A stretch of 57,291 nt of DNA, from positions 1 through 57,291 of the forward strand of contig DASWRI010000023.1 in NCBI GenBank assembly GCA_036403235.1. The letters run 5' to 3'. How positions within the stretch are numbered: position 1 is the first letter of the stretch; the number at the start of each line of letters is the position of its first letter. Both the position numbers and the translations under genes were made by a program. This document shows positions 36,164 through 44,341 of the stretch, one piece after another. The DNA comes from JBGTFE01 sp036403235. Its GTDB lineage: Bacteria > Acidobacteriota > Blastocatellia > Pyrinomonadales > Pyrinomonadaceae. Below the pieces are notes generated by a model. That model had not been told where the DNA came from and made no database searches. It saw only the letters and a list, made by a program, of their open reading frames with translations.

Positions 36164-36344
36164 GTCGCATCTTTTGCGAAAGATGCGACTGTTTTCGGAA
36201 AAAACTCGACTACTTTATAAAAAAACGTCGCTGTTTTGATTAAAGATGCGACTACTTTTTATGAAGAAGAGACTACTTTGATAAAAAACGTCACGTTTTT
36301 TTATAAAGTAGTCTCTTCTTTTATGGCAACAGCGACGTTTTTTT
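36164..36344. repeat. Dense heptamer array with nested hairpins
   Basis: Words recur in strict 7-base register: actactt at 36209, 36251 and 36272 (spacings 42 and 21), agatgcg at 36181 and 36244 (63), aaacgtc at 36223 and 36286 (63). Helices: 36164-36174 with 36179-36189 (11 bp, TGCG loop); 36219-36235 with 36328-36344 (17 bp); 36264-36279 with 36305-36320 (16 bp); 36283-36291 with 36293-36301 (9 bp), all perfect. The rest of the 469-base gap (36028-36163, 36345-36470) shows no gene or clear signal. Confidence 0.85.
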
Positions 36345-36482
36345 CGTTGGAAGCGGCTTATTTTTTGACGCATTAAACAAAATTTACAAATCTAATGCAA
36401 AAATTTTCATATTGAACGTCGAACCTTACCGGCAAAAATGTTAAATACGGCGTTCGAGCCGGAATTTTAAATAAAGGAGCGT

Positions 36483-36500
36483 ATGAATATACGATTATGA
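36483..36500 (+). CDS. Possible five-residue leader peptide
   Basis: ATG 36483 begins MNIRL-stop. AAGGAG at 36474-36479 is the best ribosome site in the region but is 17 bases from the next gene's ATG and only 3 from this one. The TGA (36498-36500) overlaps that ATG (36497) as ATGA, so coupling is possible. Confidence 0.35.
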   Translation: MNIRL

Positions 36501-36850
36501 AAAAAGGTATTGCTAAATTAGAAGAAACAGAAGTCGCGTGGGAAACACACGCGGCAGAGGATAAGTTTTACGGGTTATCGCTGGCCGAGTTTAAGACGAA
36601 AGTTCAGCGTTCGCGCGATGCGCGTGCGTTACTTGCAACTCTTGAACAGCAGAGGACGGCCGCTTTTGACGAATGTAAAGACGTTGACGCGGAAAATCTT
36701 GCGCTGGAAAAGAATATTGCGAAAGCCATCGCCGGAAGCGAAAAATACGGCGACGACAGCGCGTTTTATGAAGGGACAGGGCGAATCCGAAAATCCGAAC
36801 GCTCGTCCGGTTTGACGCGAAAGAAAAAGGCAAGTAATGGAAACCAGTAA
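36497..36850 (+). CDS. Small helical charged protein of unknown function
   Basis: Predicted 117 residues, mostly alpha-helical and highly charged, with no signal peptide. Helices are suggested around residues 1-20, 28-55 and 60-85 ('AEFKTKVQRSRDARALLATLE', quoted here as 'VQRSRDARALLATLE'); the C-terminal 25 residues are basic ('RIRKSERSSGLTRKKKAS'). No family recognised. Upstream lies the heptamer array and a possible leader peptide whose stop overlaps its ATG. A terminator follows directly. Confidence 0.6.
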   Translation: MKKGIAKLEETEVAWETHAAEDKFYGLSLAEFKTKVQRSRDARALLATLEQQRTAAFDECKDVDAENLALEKNIAKAIAGSEKYGDDSAFYEGTGRIRKSERSSGLTRKKKASNGNQ

Positions 36851-36855
36851 AATTT

Positions 36856-36889
36856 GAAAGGCGAGACATGAAAATGCTCGCCTTTTAAT
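36856..36889 (+). terminator. Rho-independent terminator
   Basis: AAAGGCGAG (36856-36864) pairs perfectly with CTCGCCTTT (36876-36884), followed by a T-rich stretch. It closes the gene ending at 36850. Confidence 0.8.
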
Positions 36890-37001
36890 TTTTAATAAAT
36901 TCAGAAAACAAATTCGATTAATCAAAATTAGCCGCGAAAGGCAGACCGATAGCTTTCGCTGCTTGGAAACAAACCTTAATATTATCGACTTTTGATAAAA
37001 A

Positions 37002-37295
37002 TTATTTAACCAGCGTATAGTTAAACGCACCCGGCGAATCCGATACCGGCGTTTGAAGCTTAAACCCGTCTTTAATTAACCTGGCAACAGCGACAGCACA
37101 CGAACTGTTATTATTAAAACTATAATCAGTGCTGCTGCTGCTGTAGCTTGTAAGATTAATATTAATACCTGAACGTTCGCAACGTATAATCACCGCACCG
37201 GTTGCCGGAATCGCATCGACTTGCCTTTGACTTACAACAAATATACCCGCGCCAATTACCAAAAATACCAAAAAAGCCATAATCCAATTTTTCAT
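37002..37295 (-). CDS. Small secreted or membrane-anchored protein
   Basis: Predicted 97 residues. Start at ATG 37295 with GGAGG 5 bases upstream; an in-frame ATG at 37373 lacks a site and would add a polar extension. Residues 1-20 are a hydrophobic signal or anchor ('IMAFLVFLVIGAGIFVV'). The mature part is short and Ser/Asn-rich with two cysteines ('IIRCERSG' and 'NNSSCAVAV') that could form one disulfide. No family recognised. It is divergent from the deaminase gene. Confidence 0.6.
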   Translation of the reverse strand: MKNWIMAFLVFLVIGAGIFVVSQRQVDAIPATGAVIIRCERSGININLTSYSSSSTDYSFNNNSSCAVAVARLIKDGFKLQTPVSDSPGAFNYTLVK

Positions 37296-37403
37296 AGAGC
37301 CTCCGTTTGCTCGGATTATAACACTGATATTTGGTAATAAAAGTTTTTGAATGAATAAATGACCGTATTTCAAAGGGTTTTATAATATAATTCAGGAGAA
37401 ACT

Positions 37404-37859
37404 ATGAATGAAAACTTAAATTATAAAGCGATGCTCGACGTTGCCATCGAAGAAGGGCGCAAAGGACTCGAAGAAGGCGGGATTCCAATCGGCGCGGCGC
37501 TGTTTGATGGAGAAGGAAGCCTGCTCGGGCGCGGCCGCAACCGGAGAGTGCAGGAAGGCGACCCATCGATTCACGGCGAGACGGACGCTTTTCGCAAGGC
37601 GGGCAGACAGAAGAATTATCGAAACACGATTATGGTGACGACGCTCGCGCCATGCTTCTACTGCTCGGGGCTTGTTTTGCAATTTAAAATCGGAGCGGTC
37701 GTCGTCGGCGAATCGAGCACGTTTCAGGGCGGCATCGACTGGCTCAGAGAAAACGGCGTCGAGGTGATTGAAATGGACTCGAAAGAATGCGTCGAGATGC
37801 TCAACGAATTTATCGAAAAACACCCTGAAATATGGAACGAAGACATCGGAGAGGAATAA
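37404..37859 (+). CDS. Cytosine deaminase of the yeast Fcy1 type
   Basis: Predicted 151 residues. Zinc-dependent deaminase with the CDA fold: His57 and Glu59 ('SIHGETDAF'), Cys84 and Cys87 ('LAPCFYCSG'). The close match in length and ends to yeast cytosine deaminase ('EEGGIPIGAALF' at the start, 'FIEKHPEIWNEDIGEE' at the C-terminus) favours free cytosine as substrate over tRNA or guanine. It would feed pyrimidine salvage by making uracil. A single-gene unit; its stop abuts a heptamer hairpin. Confidence 0.88.
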   Translation: MNENLNYKAMLDVAIEEGRKGLEEGGIPIGAALFDGEGSLLGRGRNRRVQEGDPSIHGETDAFRKAGRQKNYRNTIMVTTLAPCFYCSGLVLQFKIGAVVVGESSTFQGGIDWLRENGVEVIEMDSKECVEMLNEFIEKHPEIWNEDIGEE

Positions 37860-37917
37860 GTGAGAAGTGAAAAGCGAAGAAAAGATTCTTAAACTATTCG
37901 CTACTCACTTTTCACTA
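37859..37917. repeat. Heptamer-register hairpin touching two stop codons
   Basis: Units agtgaga, agtgaaa, agcgaag, aaaagat, tcttaaa, ctattcg, ctactca, cttttca. Arms of 20 bases pair with three mismatches. It begins at the last base of the deaminase stop and ends inside the last codons of the convergent GNAT gene. Confidence 0.85.
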
Positions 37918-38323
37918 AATTAATAAGTCCCGCGTTTGTGTGGCGAAAGCCGCATTTGTCGTAGAAGGTTTGCAGCCGCGGCTCGAAATCGACGTGCAGC
38001 CAGGCGACGTTTTCGTCTTTAGCAAAGGACGCGGCTTCTTTGACGAGACGAATGCCGATTCCGCGTCTTCTGTAATCGGGATGAACGGTCGTGTCGAGAA
38101 TAAACGCGTGCTGCGCGCCGTCCCATGCGATGTTGACGTAACCGACGAGCTTGTTCAGATGAAAAGCGCAGATAAAGCCTAAACTGTGTTCCAAAACCGG
38201 CGCAAAATCCCAAAAAGTATGATTTGGCCACGAGGCTTGGAAAAGCTCGTTTAATTTATCGTTTGAAATCTTCGGGCTCCGGCGATAATCGACGGCAAAT
38301 TCGCCGTGCATAAATAAGTTCAT
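37901..38323 (-). CDS. GNAT family N-acetyltransferase
   Basis: Predicted 140 residues. The acetyl-CoA-binding segment is clear ('LDTTVHPDYRRRGIGIRLVKEA', quoted in part as 'DYRRRGIGIRLV'), with 'WLHVDFEPRLQTFYDKCGF' as the C-terminal part of the fold. The acceptor cannot be predicted. The last five codons and stop (VKSE-stop) are formed by the heptamer repeat, so the repeat has set the present C-terminus. Confidence 0.88.
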   Translation of the reverse strand: MNLFMHGEFAVDYRRSPKISNDKLNELFQASWPNHTFWDFAPVLEHSLGFICAFHLNKLVGYVNIAWDGAQHAFILDTTVHPDYRRRGIGIRLVKEAASFAKDENVAWLHVDFEPRLQTFYDKCGFRHTNAGLINLVKSE

Positions 38324-38452
38324 AGAATAAATTTACACTAACATAATTTCACGCATCTGCGAATTACAGCCGAATTGCACGAATAATTTGAAAATGAGAT
38401 GATATTCATTTGTTATTTTCATATTTTTTTATACATAAGAGGGAAACAGTAA

Positions 38453-39646
38453 ATGGCAGACGTTAGAGATGCGGTTATCATCGGCGCGGCACGCACGCCG
38501 ACCGGGAAATTTCAGGGTTTATTAAAGAATTTCAAAGCGCCCGAGCTCGGCGCGATTGCGATAAAAGCGGCGATTGAGCGCGCCGGAGTCAAATTGGAAG
38601 ACATTGACGAAGTGATTATGGGCTGCGTCGTGCAGGCCGGAATCGGTCAGGCGCCCGCGCGTCAGGCGGCTTTGAAAGCGGGCCTTCCGCCGGAAGTTTC
38701 GGCTTTGACGATAAATATGGTTTGCGGTTCGGGGCTGCGCGCCGTCGCGCTCGCTTCGCAGGCGATTAAATTGGGCGATGCGGAGACAGTAGTCGCGGGC
38801 GGAATGGAGTCGATGTCGAATATTCCATACGCTTTGCCGACCGCGCGCGACGGTATGCGGATGGGAAATCAAACGGCCGTCGATTTGATGATTCACGACG
38901 GCCTCTGGTGTCCGTTTGAAAACTGGCACATGGGCAATACGGGCGAAATCGTCGCCGAAAAACATCAAATCTCGCGCGAGACGCAGGACGAATACGCTTA
39001 CAACTCGCACCGCAAGGCGACCGAAGCGCAGGCCGAAGGACGTTTTAAGGACGAAATCGTGCCAATCGGGATTCCGCAGAAAAAAGGCGACGCGATTGTT
39101 CTGGATTACGACGAGCCGGTGCGTTCGGACACGACAGTCGAAAGCCTCGGCAAATTAAAGCCCGCTTTCAAACGCGAAAACGGGACGGTGACGGCGGGAA
39201 ATGCGCCGGGCGTCAACGACGGCGCATCGGCGATTGTCGTCACTTCTTCGGAAAAAGCGTCGGAGCTCGGCGTCGAGCCGCTGGCGCGCGTCGTCGCCTC
39301 GGCGACTTCGGGCATCGAGCCGAAATATATTATGCTCGCGCCGGTGCAGGGCGTAAAAAACGTTCTCGAAAAAGCGGGCTGGACGATGGACAGCGTCGAT
39401 TTATTCGAACTGAACGAAGCTTTTTCAGTGCAGGCTTTGGGCGTTATGAAAGAACTCGGCTTGATGATGGACAAAGTCAACGTCAACGGCGGCGCGGTCG
39501 CGCTCGGCCACGCCATCGGCAATTCGGGCGGGCGCGTGCTGACGACTTTGCTTTATGAAATGAAACGCCGGGACGCGCGTCGCGGAATTGCCGCGCTCTG
39601 TCTCGGCGGCGGAAACTCGGTGGCGTTAGCGGTCGAAAGAGGATAG
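38453..39646 (+). CDS. Acetyl-CoA C-acetyltransferase (thiolase)
   Basis: Predicted 397 residues. Condenses or cleaves acyl-CoA. Catalytic residues: Cys91 ('NMVCGSGLRA'), His353 ('GHAIGNSGGR') and Cys383 ('LCLGGGNS'). Length and motifs match the biosynthetic/degradative AtoB-ThlA group. AGAGGG precedes the ATG. A 3-hydroxyacyl-CoA dehydrogenase gene lies 0.7 kb downstream on the same strand, suggesting a shared role in butanoate or short-chain fatty acid metabolism, although a terminator and a membrane protein gene separate them. Confidence 0.95.
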   Translation: MADVRDAVIIGAARTPTGKFQGLLKNFKAPELGAIAIKAAIERAGVKLEDIDEVIMGCVVQAGIGQAPARQAALKAGLPPEVSALTINMVCGSGLRAVALASQAIKLGDAETVVAGGMESMSNIPYALPTARDGMRMGNQTAVDLMIHDGLWCPFENWHMGNTGEIVAEKHQISRETQDEYAYNSHRKATEAQAEGRFKDEIVPIGIPQKKGDAIVLDYDEPVRSDTTVESLGKLKPAFKRENGTVTAGNAPGVNDGASAIVVTSSEKASELGVEPLARVVASATSGIEPKYIMLAPVQGVKNVLEKAGWTMDSVDLFELNEAFSVQALGVMKELGLMMDKVNVNGGAVALGHAIGNSGGRVLTTLLYEMKRRDARRGIAALCLGGGNSVALAVERG

Positions 39647-39673
39647 TTTTTCAGAAAACAGCAAAAAAGAAAA

Positions 39674-39710
39674 AAGGCGCAAAATTTTTGACACTTTTGC
39701 GTCTTTTTTT
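39674..39710 (+). terminator. Rho-independent terminator after thiolase
   Basis: AAGGCGCAAAA (39674-39684) pairs with TTTTGCGTCTT (39695-39705) with one G-U pair, followed by T to 39710. Confidence 0.75.
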
Positions 39711-39742
39711 CGTATTAATAGACAAAGAGAGGGAAATAAAAT

Positions 39743-40195
39743 ATGCAGCCAAGAGAACACGCCAGATTATTAGGTTTATTTTTTTTTATTTACGCCGGTT
39801 TACAGTTTTTTATAATTGCGTTTATCGGTTTGATTTACGTCGGCGTTTTGGGCGGCGTAATGGCGTCGATTAGCAATATGCCGCGTCGCGCGAACGAGCC
39901 GAATCCCGAAGCGATTTTCGGATTGGTTATCTTTATCGTCGTCATCGCGCTCGCCTTTGGAACTCTGTTTTTGATTCCGAAAATCATCGCCGGAATCGGG
40001 CTTAGAAAAGAGAAAAGCTGGGCGAAAGTCTGGGCGATTGTCGCCTGCTGTCTGGCCGTTCTCAATATTCCAATCGGGACGGCGCTCGCGGTTTACGGTT
40101 TCTGGTTTATTTTCGGCGATATGGGAAAAGCTTATTTCGACAATTACCAGCTCCCATACAATTCGCCGCCACCGCCTCCGCACAACTGGCAGTAA
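39743..40195 (+). CDS. Membrane protein with proline-rich tail
   Basis: Predicted 150 residues. Three hydrophobic segments: about 10-42, 58-80 and 92-118. The short C-terminal tail ends in a run of prolines ('NSPPPPPHNWQ'). AGAGGG lies 8 bases before the ATG. It resembles small DUF4064/DUF4190-like membrane proteins in layout, but I cannot assign a family. Its stop is followed by a large heptamer hairpin. Confidence 0.7.
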   Translation: MQPREHARLLGLFFFIYAGLQFFIIAFIGLIYVGVLGGVMASISNMPRRANEPNPEAIFGLVIFIVVIALAFGTLFLIPKIIAGIGLRKEKSWAKVWAIVACCLAVLNIPIGTALAVYGFWFIFGDMGKAYFDNYQLPYNSPPPPPHNWQ

Positions 40196-40198
40196 ACT

Positions 40199-40290
40199 TT
40201 AAGTAAAAAGCAAAAATTAAAAAGGCAAAAGTAAGCAACAATCTGTTCTTTACTTTTGCCTTTTAGCTTTTTACTTTTTACTTTTCACCT
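40199..40290. repeat. Heptamer-register hairpin with unequal arms
   Basis: The left arm 40201-40234 (aagtaaa, aagcaaa, aattaaa, aaggcaa, aagtaa) pairs with the right arm 40250-40276, whose complement is aagtaaa, aagctaa, aaggcaa, aagtaa. The left arm has exactly one extra 7-mer. Further 7-mers continue to about 40290. Confidence 0.85.
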
Positions 40291-40367
40291 TCGCCTTTTG
40301 CCGAGATTTTGGTTAAATTTTAAGAAAGGCTTTAATACTAATTTTTACAAAAAGGAATAATTTGATA

Positions 40368-41219
40368 ATGAGTGAAATTATTGGCGTTGTCGGCGCGGGA
40401 ACGATGGGAAACGGGATTGCCCAAACTGCTGCCGGCGCTGGTTTCGATGTGATTATGTGCGACGTTCAAACGGAATTCGTTGAGCGCGGTTTGGCAAATA
40501 TCGGCAAAAGCCTGGACAGATTCGTTAAAAAAGAAACGATGACCGCCGAGCAGAAAACGGAAGTTCTCGGCCGGATTAAAACGACCGCAAATCTCGACGA
40601 TTTGAAAGACTGCGGCTTGATTGTCGAGGCCGCGAGCGAAAATTTCGACATTAAAAAACAGATTTTCGAACGGCTCGACGCGATTACCGGCGCGGACGCG
40701 ATTTTATCTTCGAATACTTCGTCGATTTCGATTACGAAAATTGCGGCGACGACCAAAAGGCCGGAGAAAGTTATCGGAATGCACTTTTTTAATCCCGTCC
40801 CTTTGATGAAGCTCGTCGAGGTCATTCGAGGCATCGCGACTTCGGACGAGACTTACGCGAAAGTGAAAGATTTGTCGGAAAAACTCGGAAAAGTTCCGGT
40901 CGAATGCAACGATTATCCGGGTTTTGTCTCGAATCGAGTTTTGATGCCGATGATAAACGAAGCCGTTTTCGCGCTTTTCGAAGGCGTCGCGACACGCGAG
41001 TCGATTGACGAGATTATGAAGCTCGGCATGAATCACCCGATGGGCCCGCTGACGCTCGCGGATTTTATCGGTCTCGACGTCTGCCTGGCGATTTTGAACG
41101 TCCTCCACGAAGGTCTCGGCGACCCCAAATATCGCCCGTGCCCGCTTTTGAAAAAATACGTCGACGCGGGCTGGCTCGGACGTAAATCGGGTAAAGGTTT
41201 TTACGAATACGAAAAGTGA
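40368..41219 (+). CDS. 3-hydroxybutyryl-CoA dehydrogenase
   Basis: Predicted 283 residues from ATG 40368; TTG 40362 is an equally placed alternative to the AAGGA site. NAD-binding motif 'VVGAGTMGNGIAQ' at the N-terminus; catalytic His139 in 'GMHFFNPVP' with the following Glu in 'KLVEVI'; conserved 'DYPGFVSNRVLMPMINEA'. Oxidises or forms 3-hydroxyacyl-CoA. With the upstream thiolase it can run the first reversible steps of acetyl-CoA to crotonyl-CoA conversion. The stop is in the first unit of a heptamer repeat. Confidence 0.94.
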   Translation: MSEIIGVVGAGTMGNGIAQTAAGAGFDVIMCDVQTEFVERGLANIGKSLDRFVKKETMTAEQKTEVLGRIKTTANLDDLKDCGLIVEAASENFDIKKQIFERLDAITGADAILSSNTSSISITKIAATTKRPEKVIGMHFFNPVPLMKLVEVIRGIATSDETYAKVKDLSEKLGKVPVECNDYPGFVSNRVLMPMINEAVFALFEGVATRESIDEIMKLGMNHPMGPLTLADFIGLDVCLAILNVLHEGLGDPKYRPCPLLKKYVDAGWLGRKSGKGFYEYEK

Positions 41220-41268
41220 AAACTGAAGACTTTTTACTTTCCGGTTTTCAGCTTTCAGTCCGCAGCTA
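41213..41268 (+). repeat. Heptamer-register repeat after the dehydrogenase
   Basis: Units gtgaaaa, ctgaaga, cttttta, ctttccg, gttttca, gctttca, gtccgca follow the stop in register. Pairing between halves is only partial. Confidence 0.55.
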
Positions 41269-41363
41269 AATGGCGCAAACTTTTAATTTATAATTGCATC
41301 TTAAAAACAAATTACGTTTCCTTGCGTAATAACAAAATCAAATCTTCTGAAAAGGGAACAAAT

Positions 41364-42707
41364 ATGAAAAAAATAACGGCTTTTTTATCAATGCTTGTTT
41401 TCGCTTTCGCCTTGAGCCAGACGGCTTTTGCGCAGGTGAAAATCACGCCATTGAATATTAAACAGCGCACTTTGCCGAACGGCTTGAAGGTTGTCTCTCT
41501 GCAGGACAATTCAAGTCCGACGATTTCCGTACACGTCTGGTATAACGTCGGTTCGAAGGACGACCCGCAAGGCCGCTCGGGCTTTGCGCATCTGTTTGAG
41601 CATTTGATGTTCAAATCGACGAAAAATATGAAAAGCGAGAATATGGATCGCCTGACCGAAGACGTCGGCGGCTATAACAACGCTTCGACGTATGACGATT
41701 TTACAAATTATTACGAAGTGATTCCGGCAAATTATCTGGAAACTCTGCTCTGGGCCGAATCGGACAGAATGGTCAATCTAAACGTTGACGAGCCGAATTT
41801 CAAATCAGAGCGCGACGTCGTTAAAGAAGAATTTCGCCAGCGCATTCTGGCCAATCCGTACGGAATGCTTTTCGGTCAATATATCGAAAAACTTTCGTTT
41901 ACGACGCACCCGTATAAACGCCCGGGCATCGGCAATCTCGACGAATTAAATGCGGCGCTGCTCAAGGACGCGCAGGATTTTTACAAAACTTTTTATCGTC
42001 CTGATAACGCGTATCTGATTGTCGTCGGCGATTTTAATCAAGCGCAGCTCGACTCCTGGACGGACAAATATTTTGGCAGAATTGCAAAACCCACGGGCGC
42101 GCTTCCGCGCGTTACGGTGACCGAGCCGAACCGGACGGCGGAAAGACGCAATATGGCGACTGCGCCGAACGTTCCTTTCCCAGCGGTTGCGATTACGTAT
42201 CTCGCGCCGCCTTCAAAAAGCGCCGACGTTCCGGCTTTGAAAATTGCCGAGACGATTCTTTCAAACGGTGAAAGCTCGCGCCTTTATCAGGAATTGGTTT
42301 ACAAACAGCAAATCGCGCAGGAAGCATCATTTAGCGCCGACATTCGCGTCGATAAAGGCCTGCTTTATTTTTACGCGATTGGTTCGGAAGGCAAGACGCC
42401 CGACGTTCTGGAAAAAGCACTTCTCGCCGAGCTCTCTAAAATTCAAACGTCGCCCGTCGCGGCAAACGAATTGGAGAAGGCGAAAAATCAGTTAATTACG
42501 CGCACTTTGCAGGAACGCGAGCAAAATGACGGCAAAGCGAGTGCGATTGAGCGCGCCGTCGCCTATATGGGCGACCCGAATTCGGTCAACACCGACATTC
42601 AGAAGCTTCAGGCCGTCACCGTCGCCGACGTTCAGCGCGTCATGAAAAAATACTTCACGGACACAAACCGCGTCGTTATTTATTACCAGCAGGAGGCGCA
42701 GAAATAA
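41364..42707 (+). CDS. Exported M16 zinc metallopeptidase, catalytic subunit
   Basis: Predicted 447 residues from ATG 41364 with AGGGAA upstream; an in-frame ATG at 41322 has no site. A signal peptide covers 1-24 (ending 'TAFAQ'). The M16 zinc motif is 'HLFEH' with the downstream Glu in 'SERDVVKEEFRQ'; 'VGGYNNASTYDDFTNYYE' is the conserved following block. The next gene, 2 bases on, encodes the inactive partner, so this is a periplasmic counterpart of the cytoplasmic pair at 7.6-10.8 kb. Confidence 0.94.
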   Translation: MKKITAFLSMLVFAFALSQTAFAQVKITPLNIKQRTLPNGLKVVSLQDNSSPTISVHVWYNVGSKDDPQGRSGFAHLFEHLMFKSTKNMKSENMDRLTEDVGGYNNASTYDDFTNYYEVIPANYLETLLWAESDRMVNLNVDEPNFKSERDVVKEEFRQRILANPYGMLFGQYIEKLSFTTHPYKRPGIGNLDELNAALLKDAQDFYKTFYRPDNAYLIVVGDFNQAQLDSWTDKYFGRIAKPTGALPRVTVTEPNRTAERRNMATAPNVPFPAVAITYLAPPSKSADVPALKIAETILSNGESSRLYQELVYKQQIAQEASFSADIRVDKGLLYFYAIGSEGKTPDVLEKALLAELSKIQTSPVAANELEKAKNQLITRTLQEREQNDGKASAIERAVAYMGDPNSVNTDIQKLQAVTVADVQRVMKKYFTDTNRVVIYYQQEAQK

Positions 42708-42709
42708 TA

Positions 42710-44233
<1,524 letters not shown>

Positions 44234-44260
44234 ACGGAGAAGCGCCTGCGGCTTATTTTT

Positions 44261-44341
44261 AGTCCCGAGTCTCAAGTCTCAAGTCCAAGGTCAAGGATTT
44301 TCCGACTTGAGACTTGGGACTTTAGACTTTAGACTTTGGTT
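44261..44341. repeat. Heptamer-register hairpin before ubiD
   Basis: Eleven consecutive 7-base units (agtcccg, agtctca, agtctca, agtccaa, ggtcaag, gattttc, cgacttg, agacttg, ggacttt, agacttt, agacttt). 44261-44278 pairs with 44304-44321 with one wobble. The ubiD ATG (44342) follows at once. Confidence 0.85.

Noticed and set aside
36164..36344. CRISPR array
   Set aside because: Repeats are 7 bases, not 24-40, there are no unique spacers of constant length, and no cas gene is in the window.
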